A DNA stretch of 20,355 bases from IMG/VR virus record IMGVR_UViG_3300032286_000286, positions 1 through 20,355 of that record; one strand, 5' to 3'. The notes under the pieces were generated by a model, which saw only the letters and a program-made list of their open reading frames with translations, was not told the DNA's origin and searched no databases. The translations under genes and the position numbers were made by a program. Below, piece after piece: positions 6,808 to 12,562 of this stretch. The stretch comes from a virus. Each line of letters opens with the position of its first letter. Position 1 is the first letter of the stretch.

Positions 6808-7461
6808 TTACCAGTCAGTATTGCTGGATGTTAGAGATGGAGCATCAAAACCGAAGTAGAAATTCTCCTGCTCTGCATAAGCGACTTCACGAACAACCTT
6901 TTCAAGATTGAATGGCTCAATACCATCGAACTTGAATGGTTCTGTGTCTGGCTTTGTTGGAAGCAATGTATAATTGGTTTCAGTTCCCTGACCGTTACGC
7001 TTAATCTTCCATTCTAGGTTCGAGATTGAACCAGTCTCAATTGCATACTCACGGAGATTTCCGAAAGCAGACTGCTTTGAGATACCCTGTGACCATACAG
7101 CCACATAAGGTGCTTCAGTACCATCATCAATGATGACGTTACCGTACCAGCGAAGACGTGAACGCCAACCTGACTTAGGTTCTTTACGACCCATTTCACA
7201 ACCATAGCAGCGACCCTCAGAATCGATTGTACATACTGCTTTACGCTTGTAATCCTTTGGATTAGTGTGTTCTGCGATTACCACAGATAGTCCACGACTT
7301 TCATCGTAGTTTGCTGAATCAGTATCTAGTTCTTCAATGAAGCGAACCTTTGCTGATTGTCCGTCAGCCAGTTTGACCCAGCGAACTTTCTGACCATTGT
7401 TTTCATATTTTGGCTTATCCATTAATGCACCGATATCTTTTAGCCCTTTAATTACGCTCAT
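6808..7461 (-). CDS. ssb: gp32-like single-stranded DNA-binding protein
   Basis: A 217-residue protein that I read as the phage single-strand DNA-binding protein. It has VKLADGQSAKVRFIEE (29-44), a strand pattern typical of the phage OB fold, and an embedded zinc site H65, C77, C85 and C88 (EHTNP, AVCTID, CYGC). T4 gp32 uses His64, Cys77, Cys87 and Cys90, so order and spacing are nearly the same. Aromatic and basic residues follow (GWRSRLRWYGN), suitable for stacking on bases. The end is short and only mildly acidic (SSNTDW), unlike the long acidic tail of gp32. The gene lies between primase and polymerase, as expected of a replisome component. A strong ribosome site, AAGGAG, about eight bases before the ATG suggests high expression. 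Confidence 0.82.
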   Translation of the reverse strand: MSVIKGLKDIGALMDKPKYENNGQKVRWVKLADGQSAKVRFIEELDTDSANYDESRGLSVVIAEHTNPKDYKRKAVCTIDSEGRCYGCEMGRKEPKSGWRSRLRWYGNVIIDDGTEAPYVAVWSQGISKQSAFGNLREYAIETGSISNLEWKIKRNGQGTETNYTLLPTKPDTEPFKFDGIEPFNLEKVVREVAYAEQENFYFGFDAPSLTSSNTDW

Positions 7462-7489
7462 AATATTCTCCTTATGTTTTCTTAGCGGT

Positions 7490-7509
7490 ATACTAGTTTA
7501 GCATACTAG
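7490..7509 (-). promoter_or_regulatory. Possible promoter or operator region before ssb, with a direct repeat
   Basis: The minus strand reads TGC then TAAACT (hexamer 7500-7495), an extended -10-like box overlapping the primase stop codon. A transcript starting near 7488 would have a leader of about 27 bases containing AAGGAG. The 7-base direct repeat CTAGTAT occurs at 7509-7503 and 7496-7490, one either side of the hexamer. The hexamer is a weak match, so this is tentative. Confidence 0.3.
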
Positions 7510-8437
7510 CGATGGTTTTGTCAAACGATTCGTCAATATTTTTTATTGCTTCGTCAGACATATCGCCAATATCCTTATATTGTTTATCTATTTTAATAAC
7601 AGTAACACGAGAGCCAAGACGTTCTATAATCTTATCTTTCATGTTACCGCCAGCCTCATCATTATCTGCAATAACAATAACGTTATTAAAATACTTAATG
7701 AGCAGGTCTGTTTGGAAGTTGGATACGTTTGCACCCAACGTTGCTACTGCTGGAAAACCACACTGGTCTAAACGGATAGCATCAAATGATGATTCAACTA
7801 CATAGACTTTGCCAGCAGTCTTGACACGGTTTAAGTTGAATAAGGTTTTTGCTTTTGGTAGTCCTGGAGTATTCTTAAATTCTTTACCCTCGATTGAACG
7901 ACCAACGAACCCCACAGTAATTCCATCTGGAGAATGGACAGGTATAGTTACCATGTCCTGCTTCTCTGAAAAACCAAGTTGAAACTTTTTGATAGATGAT
8001 TCATTAATTAATCTACCTTCATAGTATCTAGTTGCTCTTGGAGACTCCAATGCTTGCTGGTTTAATCTTTTAATCTGTAACTCGTCATACGGAACGTAGT
8101 CTGGTTTCTCTACAAGTGTCTGATTAATTTGATAAGATAGGTCAACTTCAGTTTCTTTAGACTTTATGTAGCGAACAGATTCAAAATATGTTCTGCCAGA
8201 TGTATGCATAATCAGAGATGGTAGGTCACAAACGTGATGGCAGGAAAAGCAAAAGAATAGTCCAGAATTTTTATCTACTTCACCAGCAGGAGAGCGATAA
8301 TTGTTGTGAAATGGGCAGAAGATAATGTAATCAGAATCTACTTCTGATTCGATTGTGATGCCTGACCCTGCAATAACTCGCTTAATTTGTTCTTTTGAGT
8401 AGGAATCATTTCTGTTCCGTTTATTCCATTTATCCAT
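7493..8437 (-). CDS. dnaG: DnaG-type DNA primase (CHC2 zinc finger plus TOPRIM)
   Basis: A 314-residue primase, which makes RNA primers for the phage replisome. The zinc-binding domain has C41-PF-H44 and C63-FS-C66 (CHCC type). The RNA polymerase basic region carries GFVGR at 176-180, and the TOPRIM core has E215 (VVESSFDAI) and the acidic motif ADNDEAGG at 257-264. It ends soon after TOPRIM, so the long C-terminal helicase-binding domain of bacterial DnaG (about 580 residues) is missing. Interaction with the phage DnaB must use another surface or an adaptor. The ATG at 8437 lies inside the end of the preceding 114-residue gene (100-base overlap) and has GGAAAG about eleven bases before it. 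No later methionine lies before the zinc finger, so the overlap looks real. Confidence 0.93.
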   Translation of the reverse strand: MDKWNKRNRNDSYSKEQIKRVIAGSGITIESEVDSDYIIFCPFHNNYRSPAGEVDKNSGLFFCFSCHHVCDLPSLIMHTSGRTYFESVRYIKSKETEVDLSYQINQTLVEKPDYVPYDELQIKRLNQQALESPRATRYYEGRLINESSIKKFQLGFSEKQDMVTIPVHSPDGITVGFVGRSIEGKEFKNTPGLPKAKTLFNLNRVKTAGKVYVVESSFDAIRLDQCGFPAVATLGANVSNFQTDLLIKYFNNVIVIADNDEAGGNMKDKIIERLGSRVTVIKIDKQYKDIGDMSDEAIKNIDESFDKTIASMLN

Positions 8438-8682
8438 AATGCTTTATTCTTTCCTATGTATGTACCATATACTGTTAATGTAAATTCGTAGTAATCTTTT
8501 TCGTTATTATATTTTATCGTAAACTGTGGGTCTATGTCAAGTCTTTGTACATACCCCAACTCACACATCTCAAGTGTTTTGAGTCTCACAAGTTCTAGGC
8601 GAAGTCTACCAATTGCGGCATCATTCTTAATGATTCCGTCAAACGTAAAGTTCTTAATAGGTCTGTGATATATATTCTCCAC
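8338..8682 (-). CDS. Protein of unknown function between helicase and primase (114 aa)
   Basis: I do not recognise this 114-residue protein. It has a helical, Leu- and Arg-rich segment (GRLRLELVRLKTLEM, about 25-39) and a beta-rich middle (FTIKY and YYEFTLTVYGTY, about 54-74). The Ser/Gln-rich end is encoded by the bases shared with the primase gene. No signal peptide or membrane segment is visible. The start is GTG at 8682. There is no Shine-Dalgarno site; instead TATAAT lies five bases upstream, so the mRNA is probably leaderless. The 100-base overlap with primase in another frame means both products come from one message. Context suggests a replisome accessory protein, but nothing in the sequence proves it. 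Confidence 0.75.
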   Translation of the reverse strand: MENIYHRPIKNFTFDGIIKNDAAIGRLRLELVRLKTLEMCELGYVQRLDIDPQFTIKYNNEKDYYEFTLTVYGTYIGKNKALWINGINGTEMIPTQKNKLSELLQGQASQSNQK

Positions 8683-8687
8683 ACTCT

Positions 8688-8693
8688 ATTATA
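8688..8693 (-). promoter_or_regulatory. Candidate -10 box for the 114-aa gene and primase, predicted leaderless
   Basis: TATAAT reads 8693 to 8688 on the minus strand, with five bases (8687-8683) before the GTG start at 8682. This is close to, but not the same as, the TGnTATAAT-six-bases-ATG pattern elsewhere in the window; the bases before the hexamer are AGT, so the TGn element is absent. The hexamer overlaps a 12-base palindrome. Confidence 0.45.
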
Positions 8694-8709
8694 ACTAGTT
8701 ATCTAGATA
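8691..8709. promoter_or_regulatory. Two overlapping CTAG-centred palindromes, operator-like
   Basis: ATAACTAGTTAT (8691-8702) is a perfect 12-base palindrome. It overlaps a perfect 10-base palindrome, TATCTAGATA (8700-8709). Both lie in the gap between the helicase stop and the 114-residue gene, and the first covers half of the predicted -10 box. A dimeric repressor site is the natural guess; in AT-rich DNA, chance cannot be excluded. Confidence 0.35.
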
Positions 8710-8718
8710 CTCTATTGC

Positions 8719-9945
8719 TTAAAGATTTAAATCTTCCATGTCCTTGTAACGGTAATAACCCTTGTCGAAATCTACTTGAACTAGGAACTCACCCATAAAA
8801 CCATTACGGTTCTTACGGAATACGCACTCTAAAATATCACTATTTGTAGCACGACCCAAAGCCAAAACAAAATCAGCATCATAGGCAATCTGGCGTGACC
8901 AAGCAGTCTGACCAAGAGTAGGAACAGTGTCCAACTTAGTAACGTCATCTGGCGTAGCAGACGAAATAGCAATAATGGGAACCTGTTCACTAATAGCCAT
9001 TAATTTTAGTTCACGAGAAAGGTTCTTCATACGAACAGTCTCATTATCTGACTTCTGGTTTGGAGACATCAACTGTAGGTAATCTACAATAATTAAGTCG
9101 GGCTTGTATTGGTCAATCTTACCACGAATAACTGATGGAGTTACTTCTCCACCATTGTCGTTAGAGATGATATGGAACTCTGGTTTACCCTGAAGTTCTT
9201 TCTTGTGCCAACGCTTTAGGTCTTCGATATCTACCTGACCGTTGCTGAGTTTACGATGTGACCAAAGACCCTCACCCATAATAGCAAAGACACGGTTACG
9301 AACTTCTGTCTCAGACATTTCAAGTGAGATTACTAGTGGCGACTTACCTTGCTTCCATGCTTGAACTGCCATGTACAAAGCAAACCAAGACTTACCAATT
9401 CCTGGATAAGCAAGGAACACACCTAACTGTCCTGGGGTAATACCAGCAGGAAGATAGTTATCAAATCCTGGTAAACCAGTCTTGATACCAATAGAGCCTA
9501 GTTCATTCTGACGAGCAAGGTTTTCAAAGTATGCTACAGCAGAATCAATATCAGTGGCATCAATGTCACGGATAACTGCTGTGTTCTTTTTTAGTTCTGA
9601 TGTCTTTTGGATTAAGTCTTCTAGTGCTTTAGTGCCCTGACCTGCTTGAACATCCGAAGCAGTTGTTCTAAGAACATCCTTTAGGCTATCATTCAGGAAC
9701 TCAGCCTGTAGTTCTTCTAGATGATACTTGGTGGCACCAACACCATCAACAGGGGCGAAGTCACGGAACTTATCCACAACCAAAGATGTTGGTGGAACTG
9801 TGCCATTGGCTTCTGAATAGTTGCGAATAAATGTCCAGATATCGTTATGTGTTCTTAGTATGTTGTCTACGTTTGCTTGTAGCAAAACGTGTACTTGTTT
9901 GTCTGCTAATACAGCAGAGATTAGTTTTGATTCTGTATTATTCAC
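8719..9945 (-). CDS. dnaB: DnaB-like replicative DNA helicase
   Basis: A 408-residue hexameric helicase that unwinds DNA ahead of the phage polymerase. The N-terminal part (about 1-120) is the helical domain that binds primase and loader. A linker leads to the RecA-like motor: P-loop AYPGIGKS (179-186), ISLEM with catalytic E209, Walker B IIVDYLQLM (285-293), AWSRQIAYDADFV (348-360) and the arginine-finger region RKNRNG (377-382). It is shorter than bacterial DnaB (about 470), mostly because the N terminus is compact. The start is GTG at 9945, with AAGGAA eight bases upstream, and overlaps the preceding gene by 8 bases, so it is co-translated with the 102-residue protein. The motor is uninterrupted, so no intein is present. 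Confidence 0.94.
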   Translation of the reverse strand: MNNTESKLISAVLADKQVHVLLQANVDNILRTHNDIWTFIRNYSEANGTVPPTSLVVDKFRDFAPVDGVGATKYHLEELQAEFLNDSLKDVLRTTASDVQAGQGTKALEDLIQKTSELKKNTAVIRDIDATDIDSAVAYFENLARQNELGSIGIKTGLPGFDNYLPAGITPGQLGVFLAYPGIGKSWFALYMAVQAWKQGKSPLVISLEMSETEVRNRVFAIMGEGLWSHRKLSNGQVDIEDLKRWHKKELQGKPEFHIISNDNGGEVTPSVIRGKIDQYKPDLIIVDYLQLMSPNQKSDNETVRMKNLSRELKLMAISEQVPIIAISSATPDDVTKLDTVPTLGQTAWSRQIAYDADFVLALGRATNSDILECVFRKNRNGFMGEFLVQVDFDKGYYRYKDMEDLNL

Positions 9946-10246
9946 TTAGCCATTCCTTCGCTTTGAGCCTACGTTCTGCTCGTTCTTTGTTGTCTTGCTG
10001 TACTTGCTTACGCTTGTAAACAATGTGGTCTGCATAATTTGCAAAGTATTTCCATGATGGGTTTTCAGATACATCAAAGTAGTACTGGAGTAGTTCATAG
10101 CATTCTGGTATGCCATAGGATTCAATGAGTGCATCTGCAGCCCACTGTTCTACATTTAAATTTAGAGATGGCTTTTCTTCGTACTTTGCAGTATGTAATT
10201 TACTGTAGCGACTAAGCAAAGCCATGCGGTCTTTGCGTTCAGCCAT
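9938..10246 (-). CDS. Small protein coupled to the helicase gene, possible helicase loader (102 aa)
   Basis: A 102-residue, mainly helical protein. Most distinctive is the central stretch WAADALIESYG (35-45), followed by an aromatic-rich segment (ELLQYYF and SWKYFANYADHI) and a very basic, charged C terminus (KERAERRLKAKEWL). It resembles small proteins I associate with positions just before DnaB-type helicases in other phages, which suggests a loader or adaptor. That is an inference from gene order, and no motif proves it. It starts at ATG 10246, sharing TAATG with the stop of the previous gene, and ends 8 bases inside the helicase gene, so the three are translated together. It lacks a Walker motif and so is not a DnaC-type ATPase loader. 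Confidence 0.72.
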   Translation of the reverse strand: MAERKDRMALLSRYSKLHTAKYEEKPSLNLNVEQWAADALIESYGIPECYELLQYYFDVSENPSWKYFANYADHIVYKRKQVQQDNKERAERRLKAKEWLSE

Positions 10247-10485
10247 TACTTGTTGTCAGCCTCTTCTAGAGATTCCTTGACTTTATCAGCCAACTTTGCT
10301 TCAACAAAAGAATAGACACGTTCAAACGCATCTGTTATGTTTTCTCCCTCACGCTTGCTATCCGATACAGATAGGTCAATGCGGAGTGATTGGAAGTTAC
10401 CTAGGTTAAGCGTATAGCCTAGACCTACCGTTACCTTAGTGCTGTCATTAACTACAGCATTATTTACTACTTCACTCATTCTCAT
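10246..10485 (-). CDS. Small protein of unknown function (79 aa)
   Basis: I do not recognise a function. The 79 residues contain a beta-rich centre (TKVTVGLGYTLNLGNFQSLRIDLSV, spread over about 16-40) and an acidic C-terminal helix (AKLADKVKESLEEADNK). It may be a small DNA- or protein-binding fold, but no catalytic motif is visible. The ATG at 10485 overlaps the HNH stop as ATGA; a second ATG at 10479 is possible. No good Shine-Dalgarno site precedes either, so coupling to the HNH gene is likely. TAATG joins it to the 102-residue gene. The HNH gene probably inserted directly before it, which may have replaced its original 5' signals. Confidence 0.72.
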   Translation of the reverse strand: MRMSEVVNNAVVNDSTKVTVGLGYTLNLGNFQSLRIDLSVSDSKREGENITDAFERVYSFVEAKLADKVKESLEEADNK

Positions 10486-10997
10486 ACCAATTTTCTGCGA
10501 GAATTCATTATTCCAGATATTGTGGTTCTCGCTACCCCAAATATATCTGCTACCTGTTGATGTGTCTTACCTAATGATAGCACAAGATGCCTTATCGTGT
10601 CAATATCTGCATTAGATAATTTTGCATTTGGATGGTTTTCTCCAGATGCAAGTTTCTTATTTTTAACTGCGTCTTTTGCATTTTCGGAGTATGTTCCATA
10701 TTTTAGATTACTAACAATATTATTAGTCTTTATATCGTCTATATGGCAAACTACTGTATTTTTCATAGATGGTCCAATAAAAGTTTCTGCTACCAATCTA
10801 TGCACCAAAAAATTTTTTCTTACTTGTTTTATACATAATGTTACAGATGGATAACCATTTGAAAACCATTGAGTCATTATTTTAGGACTGTCTGGTTTTT
10901 CTTTACTATTTCCAACTGGTCTCCAACTTCTTACGTTTCCTAAATTAGAAACTTCATAGTCATCTGACCAAGATACTTTTTTCCAAATTTCATTCAT
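10482..10997 (-). CDS. HNH homing endonuclease with NUMOD4 and C-terminal helix-turn-helix
   Basis: A free-standing homing endonuclease. It has an N-terminal NUMOD4 DNA-binding motif (EIWKKVSW...YEVSNLGNVRSW), an HNH core of the HNH_3 type (VHRLVAETF, then VCHIDDIKTNN and NLKYGTYSENAKDA), and a C-terminal helix-turn-helix (KLSNADIDTIRHL through TISGIMNSRR). The domain order is that of the I-HmuI-like phage endonucleases. I choose ATG 10997 (171 residues) rather than ATG 11003, because an extended -10 box lies exactly six bases before it and no ribosome site serves either start. It lies between the helix-turn-helix gene and the small gene before the helicase operon, which it joins by ATGA. It is a different family from the HNH gene beside dnaE, so two independent invasions are likely. 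Confidence 0.92.
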   Translation of the reverse strand: MNEIWKKVSWSDDYEVSNLGNVRSWRPVGNSKEKPDSPKIMTQWFSNGYPSVTLCIKQVRKNFLVHRLVAETFIGPSMKNTVVCHIDDIKTNNIVSNLKYGTYSENAKDAVKNKKLASGENHPNAKLSNADIDTIRHLVLSLGKTHQQVADIFGVARTTISGIMNSRRKLV

Positions 10998-11003
10998 AAG
11001 CAT

Positions 11004-11012
11004 ATTATACCA
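11004..11012 (-). promoter_or_regulatory. Extended -10 promoter (TGGTATAAT) for the NUMOD4-HNH gene, predicted leaderless
   Basis: TGGTATAAT reads 11012 to 11004 on the minus strand. Six bases then lead to the ATG at 10997. Transcription from the seventh base would start exactly on that ATG. This also argues against the earlier ATG at 11003, which lies directly after the -10 box and would be outside the transcript. Confidence 0.6.
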
Positions 11013-11024
11013 TAAAAGTATGAA

Positions 11025-11555
11025 TCATATACTCTCTGACCATATAGGCACAAATCTGCCATCTTCTGTCTTTGTATATACCAGTATACCATCGCCCATA
11101 CGCCTTGTCAACTCTTGTTTTGTAGGTGTTACATCGTTGGTTATTAGTTTATCTTTTCTTGGTCTACCGTGGTGGTAGGATGCAAGTATATCACGAATTT
11201 CCCTTACCTGTGATTCAGAGTAGTAAGAACGGACCTGCCAGCCCCTCTTTCCGCCCTTCTGTGACCCCATAGGGAAGGGAATAATACCTTTTAGCATTAA
11301 TGCTGGCATATATTTCTTATGCCTGTTTACTAGGGCTGCTGTCTGTCCTACGGTGTATGCTCGTTCTCTGGTCTTTTTAAAATCACTAACTAAACAACTT
11401 TCAATTTGGTCTTTTATAATGTTATAAACAGACATTATTCCATTAGAGTTATTCATGTGATATACACGAACAAGGTCTCCATTAAGATACCAGACTTTTT
11501 TATTTCCTGCAATTACAGGTGAAGAATTGTACTCTTCCATAGTTTGAGCAGCCAT
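11025..11555 (-). CDS. Helix-turn-helix DNA-binding protein with AT-hook-like motif
   Basis: A 176-residue protein. The middle (about 67-125) looks like a MerR-type winged helix-turn-helix: YTVGQTAALVNRHKKY, then GIIPFPM and YYSESQVREIRDIL. The next residues, HGRPRKDK (129-136), match the core of an AT-hook (GRP flanked by basic residues), which binds the minor groove of AT-rich DNA. The N-terminal 60 residues are unassigned (VWYLNGDLVRVYHM). It lies between the tail genes and the replication genes and could be a regulator acting at that junction. It starts two bases after the previous stop; no clear ribosome site is seen before ATG 11555. The target is unknown. A structural DNA-binding role is the alternative. 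Confidence 0.7.
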   Translation of the reverse strand: MAAQTMEEYNSSPVIAGNKKVWYLNGDLVRVYHMNNSNGIMSVYNIIKDQIESCLVSDFKKTRERAYTVGQTAALVNRHKKYMPALMLKGIIPFPMGSQKGGKRGWQVRSYYSESQVREIRDILASYHHGRPRKDKLITNDVTPTKQELTRRMGDGILVYTKTEDGRFVPIWSESI

Positions 11556-11557
11556 GG

Positions 11558-12010
11558 TTATAGTTGTGTTAGCCCTACAGCCATAATGGATAGGTCAAAA
11601 TTGACATCGGAACTATAGGCTGCTTCACTGTATATATTTACTACGACTGTGCAGCCATAATTTGTAACACTAGAAACTATAGTTCCTGGAAGATGTACCC
11701 CTAATTGAGATGCTGCAAAATCAACTGATGCAAATACAAGTGGTGGTGCAAGAAAAGTTTTTCCAAAAGAAATATTAATTGATTTAGATGCAATAGTTTT
11801 TGCAGTAGTATTTTTCATTGTATCCGAAATACGATTAGTTGCTATTGCAAAAGTTCCCATATAAGAATTAACGACTTGCTTAGTTGCGGTGTTGTATATT
11901 GGAGATATGGTATTAGCAAACTTGCTAGAAATACCATTTACTGTGTCAATAATTTGATTTAGTTGTGTTTGGTCAACTAAAGAGTTTGTAGAAATGTTTG
12001 GAATAGTCAT
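11558..12010 (-). CDS. Tail fibre/tip-like structural protein (150 aa)
   Basis: A 150-residue protein with the look of a small tail-fibre or receptor-binding tip. The first 40 residues are helical and could form a trimeric coil (LVDQTQLNQIIDTVNGISSKF). The last 75 are beta-rich (FGKTFLAPPLVFASVDF, GTIVSSVTNYGCTVVVNIYS, DLSIMAVGL) and resemble the lectin-like H-type fold found at ends of phage fibres. This is a resemblance in pattern, not a proven match. It directly follows the other tail genes. TGGTATAAT six bases before the ATG at 12010 suggests that it can be transcribed on its own as a leaderless message. There is no Shine-Dalgarno site. Confidence 0.65.
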   Translation of the reverse strand: MTIPNISTNSLVDQTQLNQIIDTVNGISSKFANTISPIYNTATKQVVNSYMGTFAIATNRISDTMKNTTAKTIASKSINISFGKTFLAPPLVFASVDFAASQLGVHLPGTIVSSVTNYGCTVVVNIYSEAAYSSDVNFDLSIMAVGLTQL

Positions 12011-12016
12011 AAATAT

Positions 12017-12025
12017 ATTATACCA
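12017..12025 (-). promoter_or_regulatory. Extended -10 promoter (TGGTATAAT) for the 150-aa tail gene, predicted leaderless
   Basis: TGGTATAAT reads 12025 to 12017 on the minus strand and begins directly after the stop codon of the preceding gene. Six bases (12016-12011) separate it from ATG 12010. It has the same hexamer, TGn element and spacing as the boxes before both HNH genes. Confidence 0.6.
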
Positions 12026-12562
12026 CTAAACAATTGTTCCCGAATCAAGAATGGGCAAAGTGCTTAACGTAATTGTCTGAAAAATAAGTGCATTAGTATT
12101 AACAATCTTTTTACCTGTAGACACCTGAACTGCAACTTTTACAAATTTTGCTTTTACTGTAGATTGTAGCGGTATCTTTGTATAGTAAGTATTTGTGTTA
12201 ACTGTTTCTGCGTATTCAAAGTCCGAGAAGGTTGCTGTCATTGGGTTGGAATCCCAAGACCAAGCAAAGTATATATCAAATTTAGATACTGAAAAAGAAT
12301 CTGGAACAGTCCATCTAACATTAATGCCTTCGCCACCAGACTCAACGGAACTTACAGAATATTCTGGCACAAAACCATTCAATAACTGAGTCGTGCTCTC
12401 CTGATTAATCTCATTTACTTGTGACCAAGGAGACAGTTGCTCCCCAGTTTCTGAAACAATTGCATATCTGACTAAATAAACAATGTCTGAAGACGAGTCG
12501 CTTATGGTTGCAGAAGACTGGTTTTTTGGATTAAAAGTTGCTTGAACGGTTTGCTCAGACAC
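12026..12562 (-). CDS. Fibronectin type III-like tail protein
   Basis: A 178-residue beta-sandwich protein. The segment VYLVRYAIVSETGEQLSPWSQV (split over about 28-49) and the later INVRWTVPDSFSVSKFDIYFAW (about 79-100) have the strand and Trp/Tyr spacing of fibronectin type III repeats, which are common decoration or adhesion domains on phage tails. Nothing suggests an enzyme. The start codon is GTG at 12562, which shares one base with the stop of the previous gene (TAGTG), so translation is probably coupled; the upstream ribosome signal is weak. The position between two tail-fibre-like genes supports a structural role. I am confident that it is a gene and moderately confident of the fold. 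Confidence 0.75.
   Translation of the reverse strand: MSEQTVQATFNPKNQSSATISDSSSDIVYLVRYAIVSETGEQLSPWSQVNEINQESTTQLLNGFVPEYSVSSVESGGEGINVRWTVPDSFSVSKFDIYFAWSWDSNPMTATFSDFEYAETVNTNTYYTKIPLQSTVKAKFVKVAVQVSTGKKIVNTNALIFQTITLSTLPILDSGTIV

Noticed and set aside
2935-9945. Inteins or introns in dnaE, primase or helicase, suggested by the neighbouring HNH genes
   Set aside because: All three proteins read through without interruption at their conserved motifs, and the HNH genes stand free between genes.
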